Shown piece after piece: positions 21,558 through 35,867 of a stretch of 64,000 nucleotides of DNA; within the stretch, counting starts at the first letter, position 1; each line of letters starts with the position of its first letter. The notes under the pieces were generated by a model that was not told the DNA's origin, made no database searches, and was given only the letters and a program-made list of their open reading frames with translations. The stretch lies in assembly GCA_025201345.1 (NCBI GenBank), contig JAIXMG010000016.1, positions 124,001 through 188,000 of the forward strand. The letters run 5' to 3'. The DNA is from Thamnidium elegans (taxonomy: Eukaryota > Mucoromycota > Mucoromycetes > Mucorales > Mucoraceae). Made by a program: the position numbers and the translations under genes.

Positions 21558-22749
21558 ATGAATTGGTCACACGTAAAGTAACGATAAAAAGGTAAAAAAA
21601 AAAAAAAATCGCTAAAATGTATTCTAGATTGATTCCTGGCTTTCAACATTATACAAAGAACAAGAAATTCCTCAGTTTGAGCGTACCAATAAAAATTATG
21701 AGATACTAAATAACCTTAAAAAGCTTAATTTTAATTCAACTAAACTAGTAGAAAATTATATTATCAATCATACAGGTAAAAAAAAAAAAAAAAAAGTTGA
21801 GTCATGATTTGTTTATAAATACTAAAAAAAAAATTTTTTTTTAGTCGAGTGTGATACATCATCTGTATCAGAATCTAATAAGAAAGCATTAGACTCACTC
21901 GGATCAATAGGACAAGTACTTGGTATAAGTCAAACTGAGTTAAGCAAGTAAAGTAGCCATTTTAATCTAATCGTGTACCCGCGGTCACTAAAATATCTCC
22001 GTTCCAAAAAAAAAACATAGTTATTATACAGCTATAACCAAACTATCATTGAATAAAATGGATAACCATATTCAAGACGAGAAATTAAATGAGATTGATT
22101 ATACTTTAAATCAATGGCAACATGAAATGACTCAAGAATTAACCAACATGAAGGCGTAAGCATATTTATATTATCTGACTTTCAGTGTTTGATCATCTTT
22201 TTTTTTATATTTGTAGTATTTTGTCAAAATTACAATGTCGTCGTCGGGATGATAACAAGTCTGAACAGATGATAAACCCAAATACATCTGAATATTTAAT
22301 TCTAGAGGTACAAAGCAGTTAACCTTATCATACGTCACACATACACTGATTTTTCTTTTTTTATAGAAGAAATATAATGACTTAAATATCCAAACAAGAT
22401 TAAATCATTTAAATCATTTAGACTTGAAATCAAACGCTATTGAATCTGACTTGTTAACAAAATCTGATATTCTTACATCATATCTGGATCTTCCTACTGT
22501 AAATATATACACACACATATATTTTTTTAGTATGTGAAAAAAACCTTAATTTTCTTGCTGTAAAAAAAAACATCTAGGATCTCGCATTGGCTTCTATCAA
22601 GATTCAAGAAACTGAGGACGAATTGGTAATACACTTTTTTTGCGCACCAAAAAAAAAAAAAAAAAAAATTATATTAAAAGCTTCTTATTTAGCACGAGTT
22701 GGAAGCGAAACGTGAATACTTATTAAGTGACATGGCTGATTTAAATTGA
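21558..22749 (+). CDS. HAUS1: HAUS1-like augmin subunit
   Basis: Eight exons: 21558-21572, 21628-21775, 21845-21947, 22021-22155, 22217-22307, 22367-22498, 22578-22625, 22693-22749; 242 residues. The first exon is only 15 nt (MNWSH). The N-terminus WLSTLYKEQEIPQFE matches the HAUS1 start (WLKKIFGD-PIPQYE, from memory), and the end YLDLPTDLALASIKIQETEDEL matches YLDLMPNPSLAQVKIEEAKREL. The rest is coiled coil. Augmin recruits gamma-tubulin to existing microtubules in mitosis. All introns have GT-AG ends and consistent phase. The human protein is 278 residues. The identification is by remembered family sequence, so a profile search is needed for certainty. Confidence 0.72.
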
Positions 22750-22969
22750 TGTTTATATGTTGCAATCCCGTTATTACCCTGTACCCCCCTCATTTCCTAT
22801 TATTTAAGCAAAAAAAAAAACGGCGCAAACCGAATAAAAAAAAACAAAAAAAGCGAGACCGTTTTTTTTTTTTTTTTTTTTTTTTTTTTGTGACGCTTTG
22901 CACACACATACACGCAATCGGCTCCATCCTATTTTTTTTTTGTTTTTTTTTGCATACACATAAATAATA

Positions 22970-23877
22970 ATGTCATTTATACCTGTACCTAATTACGATC
23001 CTTCTTCATTAAAAGGTTCCACTCTCATCTTGGTAAATACCTTTTTTTCTTCCTTTTTTTATTTAACTCGTTTACTTATATATATAGTGTAGCCAACCGT
23101 CTCTATTGGCAATGTACCTCAATTAGTTTCAGACTTGCTTATCCATAGTCTCAAGTTGGAACGTATTGGTTTCCTTGACCAAGACTCACTTGTACCTGTC
23201 TCGGGTGTACGTGAAGATACCACAGATGTTGGTGTTACTGTTCCATTGGAAGGTAAACAAAACAAAAAAAATATGTTTTAGCCGCACGAAAAGTAACTTT
23301 TCGTACGTAGTATATCAGTCAAAGGACCATCAGTGGACTTGTATTCAGCAACGTTCACCTACATTAAAAGGAAAGAGACAAGAATTTATAAACGAAATCA
23401 CTAGTTTTGCCTCTCAGTTTAAACAAGTCGTCTTGTTAACCAGTATGGACGCTACACGTCGCTTGGATTCTCAAATCAACGGTCCTCCTTTCAGAGTATG
23501 GGGAAACGGCGAATATAAAGAAAAGGCAGTTACTTTGGGCGTGCCTGCATTGGAGACAACAGATGATAAATTGGAACTGCCTGGTTCTGGATTAGCGCGT
23601 CACTTGTACGAGCAAGTTGAAACAAAAGTGCCTACAACGTTACTTATTATGTTTGCATTGGAAGGAGGTAAAATAAAATAAAATAAAAATTGAGCGAAAA
23701 AAAAAAAAAAAAAAAAAACTTATTTTTTTTCTTACGTTTGTAGATAATGTGCAAGATAGTATTGAATATGGTAACTTTATAAATACACTTTTAAGCTTAC
23801 AACTCACAGGATGGACACCACCCAAGAGTTGGGAATTCTTATTCGGTACACCATTTAACGCAGACTTGTACCAATAA
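22970..23877 (+). CDS. PSMG2: Proteasome assembly chaperone 2
   Basis: Four exons: 22970-23032, 23093-23252, 23311-23667, 23744-23877; 237 residues. The start (STLILPTVSIGNVPQLVSDLL) and the C-terminal part (LPGSGLARHLYEQV; PPKSWEFLFGTPF) match PAC2/Add66, including the family's SWRxLFG-type ending. With PAC1 it helps build the 20S proteasome alpha ring in the cytosol. Length is close to the usual ~260. It lies 220 nt downstream of the HAUS1-like gene on the same strand, with a long T tract between, and is convergent with EB1 (51 nt between stops). Confidence 0.9.
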
Positions 23878-23928
23878 AAAAAAAAAAAAAAAAAAAAACA
23901 AAAAAATTTATTATTACTTTTTTTTTTT

Positions 23929-25103
23929 TTAAAATGTTTCATCATCATACTGTTCTTCTTGAGCTAAAAGATCCTCGTTTTCCGGAGGCACTTCAAACCC
24001 TTCTTCAGTTCTATAAAGAATAGCTTGAATATCTCTAATACAATTGGTATCATCGTTATCTTGATCGGTCAGCTCTAATTGTTCCTGGACTAGTATTTCA
24101 ATCTCTCGCAACTTTCCAAAGTAAAAATCTCGTTCTTTTTCAAGTCCATCCACCGTCACTTTTAATTCCGTGATCTGCCCGTTCAAGTCGCTAATCATCG
24201 AGGCAGAATGACCACCGTCGTTGGATTTAGCGGCCGAAGATAAACGGCCTGTAGCAGGTGCGGCTGTACGACTAGCACTGCGAGCTACACAAATTTTTTT
24301 TTTTTAAAAAAAAAATAATTTAAAACGTCTTTTTATATATATAAATCCCCACTCTCCCTTTTTTCTTACCTGTACTGCTGGCTGCAGGTTTACGTGACAT
24401 TGTACCTACAGCACGAGTAGCTGGACTCTTACTAACGCCATTTCCTTTTCTACGCTGACCTGCATCATACGCTCCGCCAGGAAAGTTTTGATCCCAGTAT
24501 CTTTTTACCCACTGCATAAATTCAAGATTATCTTGAAACTTACATTTCATTAATTTATCGACTGGAATGATCTGGGGGGAGGGGGGTTAGTTAGTTAGTA
24601 AAAAAAAGAAAAAAACCGGGATTGTGTTTGTTTTATTACCTTGTCGATCCTATATATAAAATTAAAATTTAGTACATGATGCGACAGCAAAAAAAAAAAA
24701 AAAACGCGTACTTACTTGTGCTTATCAAAAGTATGTTGAAGTACTTTAAAATTGGCAACATATTCGTATTCATGTTTAGTATCAAATTTAACCTTGGTCA
24801 TATTAACATCATCTAATTCAAAAAAAATATATATATCTTTGGTTACTCTTTTGTATCTATTTTTTTTCTCCTTGTTTGGTGCTTACTAAATACTGAGTCC
24901 ATAATTTGACAATAAGCAGCACCTTTATATATATATATAAAAAAAAAGGTACGTTAAAAATATTTCTTTTTTTTTTAAAAAAAAAAAAAGAACCATATTC
25001 TTCCCCCTTCCTCTTTACCTGTTCCTGCCTGTTCTACCTTGGTATAGTTTAACTGTAACAAGTCATTAATCCAAGCTAACAAATCCGTTCTAGATTCTCC
25101 CAT
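23929..25103 (-). CDS. EB1/Bim1/Mal3 microtubule plus-end protein
   Basis: Six exons: 25019-25103, 24887-24922, 24716-24812, 24640-24649, 24370-24571, 23929-24284; 261 residues. A calponin-homology domain spans about residues 5-110 ([38 protein letters not shown]). A Ser/Ala/Arg linker follows, then the EB homology coiled coil ([19 protein letters not shown]). The tail ends DDETF, like the acidic aromatic EEY/F tails that bind CAP-Gly proteins. A 10-nt exon (24640-24649) encodes the middle of KIDK and is needed to keep the frame. EB1 tracks growing microtubule ends. It shares a 182-nt divergent promoter with TRAPPC2. Confidence 0.95.
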
Positions 25104-25285
25104 CTTGAAATAAAAAAACGTTTCTTTTTTTTTTTTTGAAGAAAAAAGGATGAAGAAGAAGAAAAAAAAAAAAAGGCACGAACCAGTTATATAACGTGAT
25201 GTCATTCGCTAAAAATATTATTTTTTTAAAATACCGTAACCAAAACACATACCCCCTTTTTTTGTTGCTTAACTCTTATTGAATC

Positions 25286-25977
25286 ATGTCCAACTATTAT
25301 TTTGCTATCGTAGGTGCAACCGATAACCCATTATACGAAACTGAAATTGTTCCTTCTTCGCGTTCTTCTGCATTTATCGATTCAAACAGAGTAAAAAGGA
25401 CAAAAAAAAAAACTCGCAAAAGTACAACAAAAATAATACTTCTTTTTTTTTAGCAGCGAGATGATCATAAACATTTAAATCAATTCATCATTCATGCCGC
25501 ACTTGATGTAGTAGAAGAATACCAATGGAATACACAAGCCATGTTTGTACATTATTACACTTGTGTGTAATCTTGTATACTGATGAAAAAAAAACCCCCC
25601 TTTCCCTTTTTATTATTAGGTACCTTAAATCGATTGATAGATTCAATGAATTTTATGTGTCTTGCTTCGTTACTGCAGGAAGTATGTTTTTTATTATTAT
25701 TATTATTCAGTATGCAACTACTAAAAAAAAAAAAAAAAAAATAATAGGCGTTAAATTTATGCTTTTGCATGATCAAAAATCAGAGGATAGTATAAAGACA
25801 TTTTTCACCGAGGTTTATGAATTGTATATAAAGGTAAGATTATATACGCGCATAAAAAATAAAAAAAAATTAACATTTTTTAAGGTGTTGATGAACCCAT
25901 TCTATGAAAAAAACACCAGTATTACCAACCCATCTTTTGACAACAGAATTAAACTAGTAGCAAGACGATTTCTTTAA
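25286..25977 (+). CDS. TRAPPC2: TRAPP complex subunit 2 (sedlin/Trs20)
   Basis: Five exons: 25286-25390, 25454-25542, 25620-25681, 25748-25833, 25885-25977; 144 residues against 140 in human. The sequence follows the sedlin longin fold: YYFAIVGATDNPLYE, DDHKHLNQFIIHAALD, FVTAG, FMLLHDQ, FFTEVYELYIK, LMNPFYE. TRAPP complexes act as GEFs for Ypt/Rab GTPases in ER-Golgi and Golgi traffic. Exon 2 ends at an unusual GTTTGT donor, chosen because it makes the conserved MYLK. Exon 2 starts at a NAGNAG acceptor (25454 or 25457), so one Gln may be optional. Its stop is 48 nt from the convergent GCN5 stop. Confidence 0.95.
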
Positions 25978-26025
25978 TTTTAGGGGAGGGGGGGAATATT
26001 TACAAATAATAAAAAAAAAAAAAAA

Positions 26026-28539
<2,514 letters not shown>

Positions 28540-28724
28540 AATATAAAAAAAAAAGGTGAGAGAGAGAGAGCAGGTTATTTATTTGTTTTTTTTTAAAAAA
28601 AAACACGAACAGAAAAAAAAAAAACTTTTTAGACGTCATCATAAAGCGGAGAGAAAAAAAAATATACATCTTTTTCTTTTATAAAAAAAAAAGCATTTTT
28701 GCATAAAAAAAAAGGGGGGGAGGG

Positions 28725-29497
28725 TTACTGTTGTTCCGGTTTACTATCCTCTTTTTTCAATTTTTTCATATGCTCTTGCAAACTAACATTAGCATACTTG
28801 TTTACCCAATCCTGTGCCTTTCTCACAAACTCTGATTTATCTTTGGTATACACTTTAGCCACTTCAAAGTCTTGTGGCGAAGTCTCGTCAGGAGACTCTA
28901 GTAACGACTGAACCGATAATAACGAAAGTCGTAATGTCATTGCTGCAGACCAATTTTCTTTCAACACGTCCAAACAAATCGCTCCCTTTTTTTTTAAAAA
29001 ATAAAAATTACTGATAAATCATTTTATCACACATATAAAAAAAACTTACTGTCTTGGAGCTGACGTTAGGATGAAATACTCTTGTGATAAATTTAAAGTC
29101 GGGTGCTCGAAACGGATGATCCTTCTATATGTTTTAAAAAGTAAGTATATGTATTTGTGTGTATGTGTGTGCATAACGGTACATTTAATTTAATATCAAT
29201 TAGAAAAGTGCCACCTAAAAAAAAGGGGGGGGGGCAGTTAATTTTTGAAGCATACTATGTGTAGCACAAATCGTTTTACCTTCGTAAGGTGTATCAGGAG
29301 GCCCATTGATACATCCAACCAAGTTATCTATCTTATACTGTCAACACGCTTTTTTTTTAAAAAAAAAAAAAGATATATATAAAAAAAAAATACTTACACA
29401 AATCATCTGGGTCTTTAATTTCAACCTGGGTACCAGCTTCAATATCTTTATTAGCCTCAGTTATCTCACTTCGAATTCTTTTGATAAAATTCCCCAT
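28725..29497 (-). CDS. Ubiquitin-conjugating enzyme E2, UBE2K/Ubc1-like, without UBA
   Basis: Exons 29398-29497, 29280-29337, 29183-29214, 29050-29124 and 28725-28985, about 175 residues. The UBC fold shows GPPDTPYEG, FITRVFHPNVSS and the active-site segment GAICLDVLKENW with its catalytic cysteine. The nearest family I recall is UBE2K/Ubc1, which normally carries a C-terminal UBA domain; here the protein stops after a Lys-rich helix and has none. The first intron is a problem: the visible GTAAGT donor leaves phase 1 while the only usable acceptor (29338) needs phase 0, so the model is one base out. Start ATG at 29497 begins MGNFIKRIRSEI, the usual E2 helix 1. Confidence 0.85.
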
Positions 29498-29683
29498 TTT
29501 GTTTATTTTGAAGAAAGAAAAAAAAAAAAAAAACCCCTAAAAAAAAAAAAAAAAACGTAATACTTGTCCACTTGGGAAAAATAGTCACATCAGTGAATTA
29601 TAATTATTTATTAAAAGGTAAAAGAATCGTTAAAAAAGAAAGTAGCAAGGAAGGCCTGTTCCCACTATTATAAAAAAAATCAT

Positions 29684-31304
29684 TTATGCAGCATAAGCTA
29701 AAGAAGCAAGAGACACAACAAAGGCACCGATCAAACTACCAGACAAGGCAGAAGCACCAGAGGTCGCAGAGGTGAACTGACCGCCTTCATAAGTTGTAGC
29801 CAAGTTGGGTCTGGGCGAGCTCTCGTCCCAAGTACAGTTATCACCCGTAGTGTACTTGATGGGTTCATCAAGCACAATATTACGAAGCCAGTTGCGCTTA
29901 TAGTTAGCAGAAGGTGCGGCCGGGTTAACTGCATTGATCATATCTTCCAAAAGCGCATCTGCCATAGCAACAGGTGCCTCGAACCAATCATACCCACCAG
30001 ACGCAGTCAAAATACCGTCTTCACGGTACACATTCTTGTTCTTCAAGAACTTGTACTTGTCTGCTTGTCCGCTACCAATCTCATAGTTCTTTAAGAAATC
30101 CGTCAAGTCCGATCCAATAAATGTCTCGTCGATCAAAACATCAACGCTGGAAATAGCTTCTAAAAGCTCGGCTGCCGAACTGTAAACAGACTGGGGGCTT
30201 TCTAACATAATCGCACCTAAAAAAAAAAAAATAGAAGTTAAAAAAAACACACTCTCTCTCTTTTTTTATGTATCTGTTAGCTTTTTTTACCAGCATCTCT
30301 CGTAAGTCCGACCTTATAAGAAGCATTACTAAGAATATAACTAGCTGTGTTGTTATTGTATTGACTAGGTGCATCAAAAGTAGTCCAAGCAACGATAGGC
30401 TTGGACCCATACCCAGAAGCAGCAGCAGTAAGACGTTGATAGTTACTGATCATCTTGTTACTGATATCATTAGCCATATTCTCATAGTTATAAAAGGCGG
30501 CATAATAAGAAATCCAAGAAGCGCGCTAATTAAATAATAAAAAAAAAACCCCCCGGGTCAGATAAAATACACAACAGGATAAAATATATAACACTTACAC
30601 CTAAAACATCAGGTTCGTAAGTTTGACCGGTAGAAACAGTAGTGTTGGAAATAGGTTCATAAGGGTTAATACCGAACTGAGCTTGAACAGAAGCGATTTG
30701 CTCAGCTTGCAAAGTCTTGTTGTTGGCTGACAAGTTGGCGACTTCACCAGAGCTCAAGTAGGTTTGGAAACAAGGGGAAGAGATCAAACTACCGTCTGCA
30801 ATAACCTTGATCGTTTCTGCAACACCAAGCAACTACAGAACAGAACAGAAAAATCAGTGTGTGATAACAACTCGATATAACTTTATTTCCCTTACCTCGA
30901 GATAAGGAACAGCAGTGGTTTCCATAGCTGCTACCTTGTTTACAGGAATAGTATAAATCTCAGTAACGTTTAATCCAGTAGGAGCAGGTGTACCACATTG
31001 AACAAGGGCGTATTTACGACCACTCTTATGGTTCTCAACAACCTTGTAGTGATTATGGTATGAAACAGAAAAGAAAGTTCCTTTATCATCAGCTACACAT
31101 GAAATACAATTGAGTTTTTTTTTTTCTTTTTTTTTTCGTAATTTGATTTTCCTTACCAGTGTTTAACTTTTGAGGGAAATAATCAACAGAGGCATCATAA
31201 TTGGTAACACAAGCTCCGTCCACTAAATTAGATGTAGGTGCTTGAGCAGAGACGCTAGCAATAGCAATTGAAGCAATAGTTAAAAGACTGAAAAACTTGG
31301 ACAT
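29684..31304 (-). CDS. GPI-anchored-type secreted protein, possible periplasmic-binding-protein fold
   Basis: Five exons: 31157-31304, 30896-31092, 30599-30832, 30291-30525, 29684-30216; 448 residues. A signal peptide (MSKFFSLLTIASIAIASVSA) opens the protein. The tail has a Ser/Gly/Ala stretch followed by a terminal hydrophobic segment (GAFVVSLASLAYAA) with no charges after it, as in GPI-anchor signals. The interior segments VPYLELLGVAETIKVIA and KPIVAWTTF... then SSVDVLIDE recall class III binding proteins of the BtuF/FhuD type, where such blocks border the ligand cleft. Several N-glycosylation sites are visible. Surface location is inferred; the fold is a tentative reading and the ligand is unknown. 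Confidence 0.6.
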
Positions 31305-31817
31305 TTTTTTTTTTTTTAGTGATAAAAAAAGAAAAATAGATGAAAGAAAAAAAAATTAGATTTCGTATTTAATAACCGAATTTAAGGTTTTTAATTCAAA
31401 CAGAGTGGCTTATCATAGTGTAAGTATAAACCTGGTATTACGCTATGGCGATATGTAACACAATATATATTGTACTGTTTGTTTGTACACGAATTAGTGC
31501 TTTGAAAAGAAGTAAAAATTTGAATGCTCGAGAAAAGAAAAAAAAAATATAGAAATTTCAAGACCGAAAAAAAAAGGGGGAGGGGGCGACAATAAATCAA
31601 TAACTCTCTCTCTCTCTCCATTCTTGCAAAATTCGTAATGGAATACAAGATTGTACAAGGCCCATCAAAATTTCATAAACAGCAAATGTTCTCATCTTTC
31701 CAATAAAATGCTCAAAAAAACGGATTGCAAAATAACTTTTTTGAGAAAGAAACCCGCGTGTGATAATCCTCTTTTTTTTTTTTATTATTAAGAAGTAGCC
31801 AAATTTAAGCGATAAAC

Positions 31818-34433
31818 TTATTCTTGTCCCAATAACTTTTCAAGTCTGCGAGACTCAATAATTCGTTCCTGTCTTTTAATTAACTTATCAAGAATTTCTA
31901 CAATTAAAAAAAGTAAGTAATCTCTTTTTTTTTTTTTTCTTTAATAATCGAATCACTTTTTTTTTGTGTGCACTACCTTTGATATGCATTTGTTCAAATC
32001 CATTGATCGTGCAACGACTCTTCAAGTAGAACGAAGAAGCACTAACAAAGCAATAAACGTTTAGTTTTTTTTTTTTTTTAAAAAAAATAAATAAATAAAT
32101 GCACTTACACAAATCCTTTGTTCTTTGAATAGTCCAATTGAGATTCCTCTTCCAATCCTAAATCTTCAGCTTGCTTCAGTAATCTTTATATATAAACCAA
32201 GGTTAGTTTGATACAAGGGGGGGGGGCATAGATATGTATAATTTACCCCTTCAAGTAATCAAGCTCTTCCATGAGAGTTGCTTTTCGCTTAGGTTCAATT
32301 GTACCATCTTCTTTAATTAAATGACGAAGAGAGTAGTATCGACGATGGATTTGCTTGGGTGTTCGGGTACCCTCAAATAAAGGCACAAGAGCTTTAGCTG
32401 AAAAACTTTGTCCAGGTGCAAGTTTAGCGGCTGCTTTTGCAATAATTTGATCTTCTTCAGGTGTCCAACGCTTAGAATCTTTTTTTTTTAAAAAAAAAAA
32501 AGTTCCCCGGTGTTAAATGCAATTGATTATATATATATGTGTGTGTGTACTTACTTATTTTACCGGTACTCATATGATTATACATAAAATCAGAAATATT
32601 CTTGGGTGATCTCTCCATATATTCAGATAATATTGTTGGTGAGGTACCATGTTCCTCAATTAACCTAATATCGACGTGTTAAAAAAAAATTCTCAAAGAA
32701 AAGATGCCCTCTCCAAATCATTTTATATTTACTCTTTCAATTTAGCAATTTCTTCTGGTGTCCAAGGAGACGATACTCTCTTGGTATGGTACATCATTTT
32801 ACACTGCTTGGCTAAAGCATGTAACGACATATTAGGAAACACCTTTGCAATCTTTTGAAAGAAACGAATATAAGGACGACGTTTACTACTAGAAAAGATT
32901 TCTCTTGCTTCCTCAAACGATAAACCTTCACGCTAAATAATAAGTAAGTATATGTATATATTTTAATTTTTTTTTTTTTTTTTTTACTTTGCAAATCTTT
33001 TTAATTCTCCTTTCCAATTTTAACTTGTCAGAATATCCAAACTTTCTTTGTGTAGGCCAAGGATCCTTTTCTTTGTCGTGTTTTAAGCCTAATGTGCGTT
33101 GCCAAGATGTATACTCTCTTGTTTCATAATCTTCGCCAGAATCAGTATCAGACTCAGAATCAGAAATAAATTCATTCTCTCTTACAGAAGGTACAAATAA
33201 ATCATTTAATCTTCCCTTAATATTCTCTGCAGCCGTCAAATGATCATCGTAGTCCCTCTTCTTACGGAACGAAATTCGGTTAGCTTTAAGGTGCTCTACA
33301 TTAGCTGTTTTTTGTAAGCTGAATTCCATTGATTTATAAGCCTTCTTCACATTAAATCTATCATTCTTATTCGCATGGTTAGAATCCGATTCCGATTCTG
33401 ATCCAGAAACAATGTCACTGGTTCTGTATTTAACCTTTCCATCTACAGCTTTGCGTTTGTTTGACGATATTTGGTCCTTTGATTTCTCAGCACTGGTATC
33501 TTCTTCCATGGCGTCTTCTTCCGTATCTGACATTTCAATATCTGCTGCTATCTCTGTTCTTGCTGGTTCGGCCCTTACTGCCTCTTCAGGTCCGGCAGTA
33601 TCTTTTTGAACGTTCTTTTCCGCAGCAGATTTAGGTTTACGTTCTGTTTTGGGTGATAGTTTGAGATCTGCTTTACGATTTGGTTGAGCAATTTCGTTAT
33701 CAGTTTCATCAGAATCAGAAGCGGATTCATATACTTTAGGATCTGCTTTAGGTGTTGGTTTAGGATCTGCTTTAGGGGCTGGTTTAGTATTTTGTTCTTC
33801 TTTATCCGTTTCATCAGAATCAGAAGCAGATTCATAAACTTTAGGTGCAGGTGTAGAAGACAAAGGCCCAACAGTTTCTGTCTCCTACAAAAAAAAAAAA
33901 AAAATCCTCATGAGTATATACGCACATTTTTTTTTTAAATTTTTTTAGAAAAAAACATTTAAAAATTACTTTAAACGAATTCTTGTTCTTTACATGTTTA
34001 GATTTATTGTTCTTTGTCTTACGCATAGCCTTCTTTTCTGACTTTATCTTGGCTTTCTTTTCTTGTTTTTCAGTGGCCTTGTGTAATTTTTCAGCGAGTT
34101 TTATCTCGCTTGCACTTTCGGAATGTACTTGTTTGGGTTTTTCCTTAGCAGCAGACTCGGCTTGAGCGGCAGACTTGGCTTGAGCTTCTTTAGCAGGAAG
34201 CTCGGCTTTAGTGTCTGTTTGCTTGGTGGTATCAGTTTGCTTTTCTTTGGCTGAATTGGTTTGGATTTCTTTGGCTGGATTATTTTGCTTCTCTTTAGAA
34301 ATGGGATTATTAGGCCGCATCTTTTTTTTTTTAAAAAAAAACAAACAAATGAATACTCTTTCTTTTTTTTTTTGGTATATTTCTTTTATATTATATATAT
34401 TACCTTTCTACGTTTTGAAGGTGGTCCCGGCAT
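31818..34433 (-). CDS. Reb1/TTF-I-like Myb DNA-binding protein
   Basis: Nine exons: 34404-34433, 33970-34320, 32988-33884, 32733-32932, 32555-32664, 32247-32478, 32109-32183, 31977-32041, 31818-31897; 679 residues with consistent phases. The first ~420 residues are charged low complexity, with a perfect 13-residue repeat KVYESASDSDETD at about 142-154 and 177-189. The C-terminal third has Myb/SANT repeats: PYIRFFQKIAKVFPNMS, WTPEEIAKLKELIEE, RWTPEEDQIIAKAAAK and a further RRYYSLR helix. Order and spacing resemble yeast Reb1 and mammalian TTF-I, which stop RNA polymerase I at rDNA and shape promoters. Other Myb families remain possible. Confidence 0.7.
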
Positions 34434-34845
34434 GTTATCGACAATAAAAAACCTTGAATAGATTAACAAAGGAAAAAAAAAAAAAAATCAACAAACAATT
34501 TTTTTTTCTCTCTTCCTCTTCCCATTCATAGTCACAGATAGATTTTAAGCGATAATTTTTTGGTTCTGCATGATTTTGTGACAGATCAGTGCCGAAATTT
34601 GATGGCGTATAAAAGAACAACCTACAAGATTATACGCGTATGAAATAGCCGCCTACAAAGATGATGTGTATATAAAAGTGTATGTTTTCTATTATTTGCT
34701 ACTGCCAACTACTCTCATTAAAGATAATGCTGTAATCATCATTTTTAGAAGCATGTAATTTTTTTTTTTTTTTTTTTTTACTCGAAGAATTTTACGTTAT
34801 TTTATGATACAAAAAGTTAAATATACGTAAATCCGGCTACACACA

Positions 34846-34880
<35 letters not shown>

Positions 34881-35867
34881 ACGTACCCAATGTCGTGCTC
34901 TGCAAGGATGGATGATTACCTGCAAGTACACTTAAAACTGCTTAGCATTTTGTACAACAAGAAAATCCAGCGCGTTGGAGCAGAACATTTACGATTCGTA
35001 TTATGTGATATACATGATTATTACACACAGATAAAAAAAGAAGGGGGATAGTTAGTGTAAACCAGGCATGTATTTTGATTATCTTTTTGAACAGGATCTT
35101 TTTTTTTTTAAAAAAAAAACAATAAAAAACATACATCTCTTTCTTTTGGTTTCAAAGAATCAACGTATGGGCGAAATAGTTACCTTTTGAAACCTCCCCC
35201 CTTAGCAGTTTGATTGGCGGGATCAACGTAGTTTAAATTAGGCAATTTAACGTTCTTTCAGTAACAAAAAGTGCACCGGGGCCAAAAAAAAAAAAACTAA
35301 CTCATGCATGTAATTAAAAGTTGCTCAAAAAAAAAAAAAAGGGTACTACATTTCACACTTAACTAACAATAGAATTATGAAACCACTTTACACACATCGT
35401 TATTGAAACATTTGCTCTTTAAAAACATGCTGAAGCGCTTTTTGAAAAAAGAAAAAAAAAGGTAATAGGCGGGGAACCCTTAGTAGCACAATGAATAAAT
35501 ACGGGAGCAAAAAAAAAAAAAAGATTGTGTTTTTCGGATTTAGCTGAACTACAAGTGGTTCGACTAAGCTATCCATAACAGAAAGAATGACGATATTATG
35601 TAACTTTGCGAAGTTTAAAACGACTGGTAAAAAAAAAAAAAGTCTTTTACAATCCCATCTTCTTTTTTTTGTGCGTGGTCTAAATAAACATCTTGATTCT
35701 CACGGAGTTGTGCAATCCGACACAATCCAGCTGTTCTAATTGAACAACACCCCCCAAAGTAACACAAAATATAAAATCAGGGCAATAGTATTTTCCATTG
35801 AGTGTAACATAAACTACAATAGATTAGGAAACCTTTTTTTTTACTTTTATAGGAATAAAATGAGTTT
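34434..35867. other. Gene-free AT-rich region
   Basis: About 1.4 kb between the Reb1-like start and the kinase stop. It contains many poly-A/T tracts (for example 34847-34877) and no frame with coding character. No tRNA or repeat structure was recognised. It presumably includes the promoter of the Reb1-like gene. Confidence 0.35.
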
